This document shows positions 42,301 through 54,300 of a stretch of 64,000 nt of DNA, piece by piece. How positions within the stretch are numbered: position 1 is the first letter of the stretch; the number at the start of each line of letters is the position of its first letter. Position numbers and translations under genes: made by a program. The notes below the pieces were generated by a model, which was not told the origin of the DNA, made no database searches, and saw nothing but the letters and a program-made list of their open reading frames with translations. This stretch comes from Rugosimonospora acidiphila (GTDB lineage Bacteria; Actinomycetota; Actinomycetes; Mycobacteriales; Micromonosporaceae), in contig NZ_BAABJQ010000039.1 of the NCBI RefSeq assembly GCF_039543385.1, positions 8,138 to 72,137 of the forward strand, in the 5' to 3' direction.

Positions 42301-45300
42301 GACTTCGAGGAGGTTCTGCAGGACATCGGTGAGTCCGCCATGCAGTTCCTGTTGGACGAGGCGGCCGATGTCATCCGGCGAATCGTCTTCCGGCTGCCGC
42401 GCCGTGACGAACTGGTCGACTGGGTCGACGACCAAGAGCCCGGCGCGAATCAGTTCCCGATCATGCGGCCGTGGCGGCAGCTTGCCTTCCTCTTCAGAGA
42501 CGAGGGACGGGCAGTGCGCGACGTCGCCAACGCACTGCTCGACAGCTACGAGGCCGCGGAGGCACAGGCACGGCGGTTGGCTCTGCCCGCTGACATCAGA
42601 CCAGCCGCACAGTGGGCGGTCCCGCCGCGGCCGGCCTGGGTCCCCAACCGGCCGACCGACGCCCAGCTGCACCAGCTCGACCAACTACAGCTGCGTCCCG
42701 AGTGGACCCCAACGGACGGGGACAGCTGGTTCCGCTCCATCATCCGGGCCACCCGAGATTTCCTCGCCTGGGCCGCCGATGAGGGTCAGCCGATCGCGCC
42801 GATTCATCACCGGATCGCGCGGATGGATCCAGGGCAGTTGCGCCGGTTGATGGCCGAACGACTGGGCGCCGATCCCGCGCTGAGAAGGCGGCTCGCCGAA
42901 CTCGACCCCAATGAGGACGTCGAGGAGTTCCGGCGGCATCTGCTCACCCGCGGGCAACACCGGCATCCGCTGTTCAACCACTTCATCGGACTGGCGGGGT
43001 CGCTGGCAGAGTTCCGCCTTACCGTGGTCGACGCCGCGGGCGAGATGCACACACACGGCCCGGCGGATCGGCCCGTACTGGTCCTGGTCCGGTCGGAGAA
43101 CCACTTCATGCCCGCCGTGCGCGAGCGATACCACTTGCGTCCGGCCAGGTTGATCCGCAAGCCGTCCTCCGCCCGAACGATGTCGGCCGGAACGCCGATG
43201 GCTACGACCAGCAGGAGCCCATCCGAGGGGCAGCAGGCTGCGCAGCCCGGTCAGCCGGCGCCGGCGACGTCTGCGCAGGAGCCCACGCCGTGGCTCGGTG
43301 GTCTGGCGCCGCTGACTGAGGCCGTGGGGGAGCAACCGAGGGAGCTGGCGCCGGAGTCCGTGGCGGGGCAAGCGCCGGAGCAGCCGCCGGGGTTCGTGGA
43401 GGAGCCGGAGGAAATGGGTCCAGAGCGCCTGCGGCAGCCGTTGGTATCGCAGTCCCCGCCCGAGGCCGCCGCCGTCCTTCCCGCCGCGGAACGAGTCCGG
43501 ACGGATTCGCTTCCCTCGGGGGCCCGGCGCAGATCGACGCAGAGCATTATGGGGATCCCAAGGGAGTGGCGGGCGTCGCGGCCGCAGACGCCCACCGAGG
43601 ACACTCCTGCGCCATCCAGCCCGCTCGGCGGGGCAGACCGTGCCCCCGCCGAACCCCTCGAGCCGAGCCGGGACCGGCGGACGGCGCTGCCGCGCAGCGT
43701 CAGCGCGGATGCGATCTTCGGGTCCGGGAACGCACCGGGGCGGTACCGGCAGCAGATCGGCCGGCAACGTGGAGATGCCACCCCGCCCGCGACGTCGATA
43801 CGCATGAGAGGGCGACGGCGGCGCGGCAGCGTAATGGTCTCTCCCCGGCCGTCCCGGCCAGGGTCCCGGGCATCGTCGCCTCCGCCAGCGACGCCCCGGG
43901 TAGCCCCGCCCGAGGGGAGTCACTTCGCCATCCGGGCCGCTCAGTGGTTGCACCCGCGAGGGTTGGCGGCCGACGCCCCGCCCGGTTTGGCGGAACGGGT
44001 GGCGCGGCAGCCGCTGCGGGAGCAGGCCGAGTCCGTCGCCGACTACCTGCGTACCCTGCTGCCGAACATGCTCATCGATGCCCCGACGGAGGTGCGACCG
44101 CAGGTGCCGCTTCCCGCGGGTACCCGGGTCTGGATCGGCCGGGGGCAGGAGCCGGCGCAGGCCATGCTCGTCGGACCAGACGGGCAGGTCAGCACCTTCG
44201 TACCGGGGAGGCAGGGGGCCGTACAGTACAACATGCGGCAGGCCGAGCTGTCTCACTGGTGGCCCGCTCCGCCGGCGATCTATGTGGTGGCCCTGCCCGC
44301 CACCTTGCCCGCCACCGATCCACCCACCGCCACGGTTCCGGTCGGGGACGCGGCTCCGGCTGGGGACGCGGCTCCGGCTGGCGCCACGGTTCCGGCTGGC
44401 GACGCGGTTCCGGCCGAGCCGCTGCCCCGTCACGAGGCGAGGCAGGCCCCGTCCACTGTCGCTCCGGCCGAACCGTCGCGCGCCGACACCACGACCGCCT
44501 CGACCTCGGCCAGGCCCACTGCCTCGACTTCGGCCAGGCCCACCGCCTCGACTTCGGCCGGGCCCACCGGCCGGCCGCTCGGCCCGCCACTGCGGCAGAC
44601 CCAGCCCGTGACGCCGCCGGCGGCAGGTTCGGCGGCGCGGCCGCCACTGAAGCTGGTCCCGCCCTCGGCGTCACGTCAGCGGGCCCAGGCACCAGCCGGG
44701 CGGGGCGTGGCGGAGATCGTGCCGGCGGGACGCGGCCTCGATTCGCGGGTACGGAGGGCGCTGGACGACCTGCACCTCGAACCGATTCCGGTGCCCGACG
44801 ATGGAGACTGCTTCTTCCACGCGGTGGTCGCGACCCTCGGGACGGGGCTGATCGAGCAGGCTATCAGTATCCTGACCACGGAACTGCACATGCCGCCGCC
44901 GCATCTGGACGACCGGCCCGTCACCGGGTGGGATCTGCGGATGTTCGTCGCCGGCGTGGTCGAACATGCCTTCGGCACCGAGTACGCGGATCGGCTCAAC
45001 CTGGATCGTTATCCGGCCGCGCCGGATCCGGAAGATCCGGCTACCGACTACACCACCCGGGCTGACCTTGTGAACGGCCTGCGGAACCTGGGCTTCTTCG
45101 CGGACGATCGGGCGGACGAGTTCAATCTGATCACTTTCAACGTCCTGCGGCTGGCCGCTGAGGTGGCGGACCGCCGAGGCATGCGGCTGCCCGGGTCACT
45201 GGATCTGCGCATTCTTCAGCAACGATGGGGTGCGGAGCCCCACGTGTTCGGCGGCAACGACGGGTTCCTCAGCGCCGATCACCAGGTGGTGATCCGGTTG

Positions 45301-48300
45301 CACGACAGCTCGCACTACCTGGGCACCCGGCGAACCGACGCACCGCCGGCCGCGCCGACTGCGAGCCTTCCGGTACCGAGCCGGGTCGCGGTGACCCGGA
45401 CCATCTACGATTCCGCCCAGTGGGAGCTGGACCGGCAAGGCGAGTACCGGCGCATCGGCGGTAGCGGCGTCATCATCAGGGAGCTTCCGCTCGGACTGCG
45501 CCGGGCGCGTGCGGTCGGTGAATCGGTCGACCGGTCGGCCGAGCGGTCGGCCGGCCAGTTGCGGAGCGCGCAGCTCGCGGACGTCATCCGGCTGCTGCTT
45601 CCCGAGGTGGAGACCAATCCTGCCCAGGTAGCCTTTCTCACCGACCTCGCCGAAGGGGGCCAGGAACTAAACGACGCCATGATCCTCGCGATCGCTCAGC
45701 ATTTCGGCGTGCGGATACAGGTGTTCACGACGGATTCCGGTGGCCAGGTCAGGGTAGGCCGGCCGGTGGGCAGCGGTCGGCGGATGATCCGGCTGCACCG
45801 GTTCTGGAGAGAGTCAGAGGAGCAGGTCGAAGCCCTGCTGCCGGACCTACCCGGGCTTGGCCGCGGCTATCAGCCGTCCTCGCACCGCACTACCCCCGCG
45901 CTGCGGGTGCCTGGCGGTGAGCGCCGGGAACTACGACAGGCCACGTGGTATTTCCAGGGCAACCCGGGCCCGCAGCAACGCGAGACTGTGCTGAGCCACG
46001 AGGCTCGGCCGAACGAACTCACCGCTTTTATCGGCGCCCCTGGCATCGACCTCAGCAATGACCTGCTGGATGAGGTGGCACGGGAGCTGCTGTTGGTTCC
46101 GCTGGCGGCCCGAGCGGGGCTGAGGATCGTGGTGTTCGGCCGCAACGCTGGCGGCTCAGCGCAAGGCGCCCAAGAGCGCCGGCTCAGATCCGCTGCTGAG
46201 TGGATTGGTCCGATCACCTTCGTGGGGCCGCGCAGTACCGGTGGGAGCGGTTCCCGGCAACCGGCGGCGACGGGCCGGGCCGCCCAGCAGTCGGCGCCCA
46301 CGTTTGCGCCCGCGGGCACACCCGTCGGGCGGACCGACCGTACGAGGTTCGTGCCCCTGGCGATGAGTCCGGCACCTCGCGAGGCAGTCCAGGATCGCGC
46401 TGTCCCCGGTGCGCCGCGGACACCGGCCGGGGCGGGCGACCCCGGAGCGCGTCTCGCCGAGGCCGGAGGCGGTCGTTACCCCAGCAGCCTGACTCCGGAG
46501 GATCTGCGGGTGCTGGTCACCGAGCATGTCCGGCAGGACCTGCGGCTGGTGACTCCACTGCCGCTGTATCGGTTGCCGCAGTTGCTCAACGGCGGCGGAA
46601 CCTCGATCGAGGCGAGTTTCAACCTCCTGAGGGGAACCGACGTACCGGACCCCGGAGAGGCGTTCGTCGTCTGGCACGCCGACGCGCGCGCCAACGGCAC
46701 GATGTTCCCCGGGGCGGGCAACTTGATTCCGGTCAACGACGTCGAGAGCCTCATCGCCGCGGCCGACACCGCGACCCTGAGGGGGCTGCTGGCCGAGGCG
46801 ACGGGCTTCGTGCATGACCCCGGTGCCGAATTCTTCGGGTTCAACGCCATGATCATCCTTCCGGGAAGCGCCCGCCGGGCCGGCCTGATCGCCGAGATCG
46901 TGGTCAATCCGCACGAGGCCGACTCTGATCTGGTCGGCTCGTTGAGGAGCCAACTGACGAACGGCCCGTTGGGGGTGCCGGTCCCGATCCGCCATGGCCG
47001 TACCATGCCGCGGCACGAGGTGATCGACGATCCGAACACGCTCACCCTGCAGCAGCAGCGGACGTTCACCGACGCGGGCCGGTTCGCCCGGTGGACCGAG
47101 CCCGACGGCGACTGCTGGTTCGCGTCGGTGATCGCCGCGGCCGGCGATGCCCGTGAGCAGGGCATCGTATCCGACCAGGTCGCGCGGATCGCCGACATGA
47201 CCGTCGCGGATCTGCGGCGCGATCTGGCCCGGCGACTGGACGCCACTCCTGGGGTCGATCGCGAGCTGCGCGAGGTGGCGGACGATTCGCGGGACTACTA
47301 CCGCTTCCGGGCGCAGCTGTTGACCCCGGGTCAGTGGGCGCACGGACTGTTCGAGCGGCTGCTGCAGCTCGCCCCGGGGCTGTTGGACGTGGACATCCGC
47401 ACGCACTTCGGGGAGTGGGACGCGAACGTCCCCACCGACCCGTCGGTGCTGCACGTGGTGTACATGCACGCGCGGAACCACTACCTTCCCGCGCTGCGGA
47501 TCCATCCGACGGGCGCGGTCGGCGGCTTGCCCGCGGCAGACCCCGCCGGGCCGGACCATCCCGTCGGCGACAGCGACGGCGGCGGCAGCCCTCGGACGGA
47601 GCAGGCCCCGTTAGGCACCCCGACCGAGCCTTCGCCGTCCGCCGATGACCTGACCGCTGCGCCGCCGCCGAACACCCGAGCCGACACAGGCGCGGCCGTG
47701 CGGCCGATGCCACCGATCGATCCGCTGTCCAATCCGGATGTCGGCCCTACCAGCACCACGCCACCGGTCCCTGGGGGTGAACACCGGCCACGTCAGGACA
47801 CGATGCCGCTGGACGAGGCGGTTGCCCGGGTGACCAACCAGGCCGAGCGAGTGCCACGGTCAGCCGGCGACGGCACGCCAGCGTGGGATGTGATGTTCGA
47901 CCAGGTCACCGAGATCTTCCGCGCGGGGGACACAGCGCAGGCGGACGCTCTTTCCGAGACACTTCTCGACAACCTGGCAGTCCCGACGACCGCGCCGCGG
48001 CCAGGCCCGTCCGGGCCACAACTGCCTCCCTTCGCGCTGCGGCCGCCGGCGACCAGGGGGCCGGACGGATGGTTGCGCCGCCTGGACGGCTCCTACGACG
48101 GAGATACCGGGCGGCAGACGAGGCTGCCGGACGACCTGCGCCGGGGGCGGGCCAGCGGTAGCGGCAACCGCTGCCTACTCGACTCCCTCGCCCAGCTGTT
48201 CACCCACCACGGCAGGCAGACGGACCCGGATCAACTGAGCGGGTACCTGGAGGACAACCTGCCGCCCGACAGCGTCGGGCGCAGGAGCCTGGAGCAGCGG

Positions 48301-51300
48301 TCGATGCTGGACGTCTATGACCCGCAAATCTCCCCTCTCCTGATAGAGCCGTTCGCGTTCCGGCTCCAGATCCTCCAGATGGACGCCACCGGCCACGTGC
48401 AGGCCCATCCGCTCGTGGGCGTGGAAGGTCCGGTTCTCCACCTGCTGCACCGGGGGAGCCATTTCGACCCCTTGTTCCCCGTGCCCGCTCGCGCTACCGC
48501 ACCAGCGCGGCGGCCCGAGCCGTCCAGCACCCAACCACCCCGGTCCGCCCAGCCGTCCCAGCAGACCAGGCCGCCTCAGCCCGCCGAGTCCTCGCGGTCC
48601 GGCGAGCCCTCCCGGTCCGCCGAGCCCTTCCGGTCGGCCCAGCCACCCCAGTCCGCCCACCAGCCAAGGGTTGGCGCCGCGGCGCCGAGGACCGGGGGCG
48701 GGGACCTCGCGGACGAAATGCCGGCTGAGGATTGGTGGTACGAGGGGAGGCGCCTGCTTAACCACGCGTCCGCACCTCACCTACAACTGCGCAACTGGCT
48801 GTACGGCAACGACCTGCGCGCGGGGGACGTGCCGGCGGACGGTGACTGCCTGTTCAGCGCCGTGGTGAGGACGTTGGGGCCCGGGGTGGTCAGGGAGTCG
48901 ATGGACCTGCTCGCCCAGGAGTTCGGGATCCCGGCGTGGGATCCGGCCGATCGGGAGATCACCGGCCGGGATCTTCGCCTGTTCCTCGCCGACGTCGTCG
49001 AGCGGGCGTTCGACGCACCCAACGACCTCAGCCTCGGCATGTACCTGGCCACGCCGCAAGGCATGCCCCGCAACGAACGTGTCGCCACGAGGTCTGAATT
49101 TGTCGACGATCTCCGGCGGCTGGGCTTCTTTGAGGGGGAGAGCCCGGACGGGTTCTTCGGTCTGCTCGTGCGCGCCTTCGCGTTGGTCGAGCACCTGGCA
49201 GAGAGGCACGGAAGACCGCTGTCGTCATCCGTCAAATTGCGTCAGGCACGGATCGCTGAGGACGATGAGGGCGCGGCTGACGCAAGGGTCGACGTCCAGG
49301 GCGGCGCTCTGAAGCAGGAAACCGTCGACGAGGATGAGCGCGTCGTGGTCCTTGTCCGCCGGCACTACCTGTACACCGTGCCGGCGGGTACGCCGCGGCC
49401 GGAGCCCACGCGGCCCTGGGCACCGGCCCCGGACGACGTCGCCGAGCAGCGGACCATCTACTGGCCGCAGTGGGCGGTGAACGGTCGCGGCGTCTACACG
49501 GCTACGGGAGCGGTCCGTGAACTGCCGCCCGGGCTGCGTCCCGGGCGTGCGCTCGGTGAGTCGGTCCACCGACCCGGCGAGGCGGCCGGTCAGGGCGGCG
49601 TGTCGGCCCGCGAGGGTGGCGCAGTCCGCCCGCAAGCCGACAGAGGTCGTCGTATCGCCGATGTCGTCCGGCGGCTGCTGCCCGAGCGTGACGACCCCGG
49701 GCGCGCGGGCAACGAGGAACACCTGACCACCCTGGGCCAGCTCGCCGAGAGGGCTGCGCGAGGGTTCCGCCCCGCCATTACCGGCTGGATCGCCCGGCGA
49801 TTCGGGGTACGGGTGCAGCTGTTCACGACCGACTCGCAAGGACGCGTCTTCGCCGACGACCCTGTCGGCGACGGCGATCAGATCATCCACTTGCACCGGA
49901 TCCAGCGGGCAGACGGGACCGAGGAGATCGAGCCGCTCCACGTTGACCTGCCCGGATTCGGCCGGGGCTACCAGCCGTGGGCGCGTCGCCCGGCACGGTC
50001 ACCGCGCGTGCCCGGGCTGCGGGTGCGCAGCGCCAACCGGCTGGAGCTGCCGCAGGCCACCTGGTACGTCGACGGCCTGCCCGACGGGGAGGCGCGCACC
50101 GTCGTGCTGCGTCATCCGGTCGGGCGGGATCTGCTCACTGTCTTCGTCGGGGCACCCGGCCTGTCCGTCACCGACGATCTGCTGGCTGGCCTCCATCACG
50201 ATCTCGCCCTGGTGCAACTCGTCCGTGACCGCCTGCGGATCGTCGTGTTCGGAGACCAGGCCACGGCCGCCCGCGTACGGGAGACGCTCCGGGACCTCGC
50301 CCTGTCCCGCGACGCGATCAGCACCGTCGGTCCGAACGGCGCACCGCTGCCGGCCCAGCCGGCCGCGTCGTCCGATCCGGCTGGCAGCGCTGCGGCGAGC
50401 GGCGCTCAGTTCCGGCAGCGATCCGGGCCACCGGCCGCCGGCGCGCCTCCCGCGCCCTCGTCGAGCCGATCGCTGCCTCAGCCACCCGAGTGGGCTCTCG
50501 AGCGGGAACGGGCCGAAAGAAGGTTGCTGGAGTACATCGACAGCCAACCCGATAGCCGCTCCAATCCCGAGGCCAGGCACGCCGAGGTGAACGAGCTCGT
50601 CGCGACCAACCCCGCGCAGTCTCCCGCGCACGTCGTGCAGCTCACCAGCCGGCTGAATCAGCTGCTCGCGGACTACCAGCGCGAAGACACAGTCCGGCCG
50701 TCGGTGTTGGCACTGCACCCGCCGGGAGGCGGCGCGCCGGTGCCATCGGTGCCTGGCGCGTATCGGGTTCTGCGGTGGGTGTTGGCGCCCGCCCCCCGCC
50801 CGAGTGGTCCGGAGCAGCCAGCGTTGCTTGGCCCGCAGCAGGATGAGGCGGAGGACTTCGGCCGGTTGACGGTCGAGGAGCAGGCCCAGCGGGTGGCCGA
50901 TGAGCTTGGCAGGGTGCCGGGTCTGAAGGTGTCGGAGCCGGGTACCGAGTCGCCTGGCGCGTGGTTGCCGCCGCAGTCGCGGGTGTGGTTCGGGGACCGC
51001 GATGGATTGCGGTGGGCGGTGCTGGTGCTCCAGAACGGCTGGCTGCGGTATGCACCGGATCGGGACGCCACGGATCTGGTCCCGCCGGCTGACGAGGCGT
51101 CCGCGGCACTGCTGAGCGGCGAGGGCCACTGGGTGGTGGCCCGGCCCGAACCACGGCCACCCGTTGCGCCGACTGCTGTCGTCGATGCGGAACAGGGCGC
51201 CGCCGGCGACGAGCCGGCCGGCGACACGTCCCATACACCCCAGTCATCGGCAGCGCAGCCACCGCTGTCCGACCAGGCGCCGCTGTCGGATCAGCCGCCG

Positions 51301-54300
51301 GCGTCGAACCGGCCGCAGGTTCTGGACATCCACCCGGCGCTTCTCGACCTCCCGGAGCGGGTACTGCGTGACCTGGCCCCGGTGATCCGGCTCATCCGGG
51401 CCGGATTCCTGTGGGGCCCGGCCGACGGCGAGGCCGAGCGGGAGATCCGGGAGCTGCCGGGCGTAGGTGTGGTCCGGATCGTGCTCACCGAGCCGACGTA
51501 TGCCAGGGCGCTGACGGCGTTCGTGGCCACGCTGCCCCCGCGGGTGAACCGGCGCGTCGTGGTGGATGTCCGGTGGCTCGACCCGATTCTTCGGATCGGT
51601 CAGGCCCGGGCCTTCGCAGAGGCCGGGCTGACGGTGGTTCTCGACCCTTCGGAAGGGACAGACCCAGGGCTGGCCGGGTTGGGCCATGCGATCGAGTCGA
51701 TGGGCCCCGACGGGGTCCGCACGTTCCCGAACCTCGCCACCGAGCTGCACCTCCGTCCGGGCCGCAAGGCCGGTGGGCGCCGGATCCGCGGGCTGGTGCG
51801 CGACACCTCCGGCCGGTTCGGGCTCGGGCGCGGCTGGGTCCTGGAAATGGTGCCGTCGGGGCTGTGGGCCCGCCCGTACGACGTACCGGACAGCGTCGCG
51901 CGCGACATGGCCGGGCGTGCTGCCGGTGAGGAAGGCTTCCAGCTGACCCTGGGCTACGTACGCGACGGGGAAGGACCGCCGCCGCCCTCCCATGTCGAAA
52001 CCATCATCGCCGAGCTGGCCGCCGACCTGGGTCTTCGACTCATCCGGCCGCTGGCTGCCCGCCACCAACGCATGGCCGATCACGTGCCCTCACGCCCCGG
52101 TGCGAGCACCGCGGCGGCGAGATCTCTGGAGGGGATCGCACCGTCGAGGCCGCCGGTCGCACCGGATCCAGTCAAATCCAACCGCGGTCTGCGGCACTGG
52201 TACCCGGCCGAGCCCGGTCTCTACGTCGTCGATCCGGCAGGTGACGGGGACGACCAGCGGCGCCAGGAGCTTCTCGAGAGGGGCAGAGTGGTGCGCGACG
52301 GCGCCTCGATCTCGGCCGGGACGCAGGGGTTGCAGGTCGTCGCGCTGTTGCACAACGAGCACCTCGAAATCGAAGCCGGTGGGGAGCGGCTGTCGGCTCC
52401 CGAGTTCGTCCGTGGGGTGCTGGCCCTGATCGACGCCGTGGGGTCGGCGACACCGGAGCTGACCGGCACTCTCGTGCTCGTCCTGGTGACGGAGGACTCC
52501 TCCCGGGCGGAGCGGTTCATCCGTAGATACCTGGGGCCGCGGTTGCGCAGGCTGGGGTGGGCCGGTAGCGCGGTGCCGGCCAACCTGGTACTGCTCGCGG
52601 GCGCCGGCCGGCAGCCGCCGTTCGCTTACCAGTTCCGGGTGCCCGCCCACAGCACCATGGACGAGCGCTGGGCACTCTCCCTGCTCGATCGGCTCACGGC
52701 GCTCCTGGCACAGGAGCCCCCAGGCGAGCGCCCGCCGCCTCGGGACGTCCTACCCCCGTACATGCTGCGCCCGGACGAGCTTCCACAGTGGGTCAACCGG
52801 TACGCCAACCGGTACGCCAGGTGGTACGACAGCTGGAACATGGAGCGGTCCCTCTCGTCGGCGTACCTGAGGGAGCAGGCGGCCCTGCTGGGGGAGCAGA
52901 TCGGTTGGGCCGAGGCGGCCCGTGTGATCATCGAACCTGGCCAGCTGGACCGGGACGGCCGTACCCTGGACACCGCACTCGGTCAGCTCGACGCCGAGGC
53001 GTACGGGGCCATGCTGCCGGCCCCCGGCACCGATGGCGCTCCTCGGCTGGTCGTGTTGCCGGACGTGGTCGCCGGTCCGGACGGGGCACCGGAGTTCGTG
53101 CTCGCGCTCAGTCAGCGGTTCCACGTGGTCACGCCGGTGAGCGGCAACCGGGGCTGGCTCGTAAACGACCTGGCCGGGCCCCACGCGAGCGTCTACCCAG
53201 ACCTCGGTGCAGCGGCCCACGCCGCCCTGCCCGCCCGGGCGCAACCACCCACCGTGGACAGACCGGCGGAGGATCCGCGGATCGGTCAGGCGTTGCGGGA
53301 GTTCGAGGTGCCGACGACCGGCGTTCGCCGGTGGGGGGAGAACGCCTGGCGGGAGTGGCTGTTCCTCGGCGTCTGGCCGGCCCCGGTCGACGGCGCGCCG
53401 GTGCCGACCCGGTCGATCCGGGTGCCGGCCGAGCAAAGGCTCTACGAGCTTCCGGGCAATGAGAACCAACCTCCCGCCCGGGTGGTGGCCGCGGTGATCG
53501 GGGTGTGGCCGGCCCAACAGTGGGTCAACCGGTATGCCGACGGGGAGGCGACCCGCCCTCTGCGCGACGATGAGCGGACCGCCCAGATCGAGCTGCACCG
53601 GTTCCTGGAGAACGGCGTCGACAGAGCGGGCAATCGGATCGATGTCTGGGATCCGGAGCACGACTCCGGGCTGTTCAGCGAGCTGGTCCAGGCCGGCGCA
53701 CGCCCGCACGACCTGGAGCTGGTGGAGCTCCTCCGTGAGGTACCGCGGGAGCAGCGCAACCCGGCCGACCTCATCAACGCGTCGGTGTTGGGGCAGCTCC
53801 CGAGGCCCGACAGCGAGCTGGATCGGCGGGTGGTCGCGGTCCGGGCGGCCGGCGTGGGCCGCCGGTTCCCCTCGGCGCATCTGGCGGACCAGGCGACCAC
53901 GCTGGTGCAATGGGCCGGTTGGGCGCAGGCGGCCGGGGTGGTGATCGAGCCTGGCCGGCTGGACGAGGACGGCCGCACTCTGAGCACCGTGGTCGGCCGA
54001 TTCGACGCCGCGGCGTTCTGGGCCACGCTGCCGCCTCCCGGCGCCGACGACGCCCCTTGGCTGGTCGTGTTGCCGGACGTGGTCGCCGGCCCGGACGGGG
54101 TACCGGAGTTCGTCCTCGCGCTCAGCCGGCAGATCGGCGTGGTCACACCGGTGACCGGCAATCGGGGCTGGGCGGTGCACGAGCCGGGCGGTACTCATGT
54201 GACCGTCTATCCGGAACTCGGCGCGGCGGCCCACGCCGCCCTGATCATCGTTGCCGCGAACGGCCTTGCCGCCGAGCCGGTGAACGCGGAGGCACTATCC

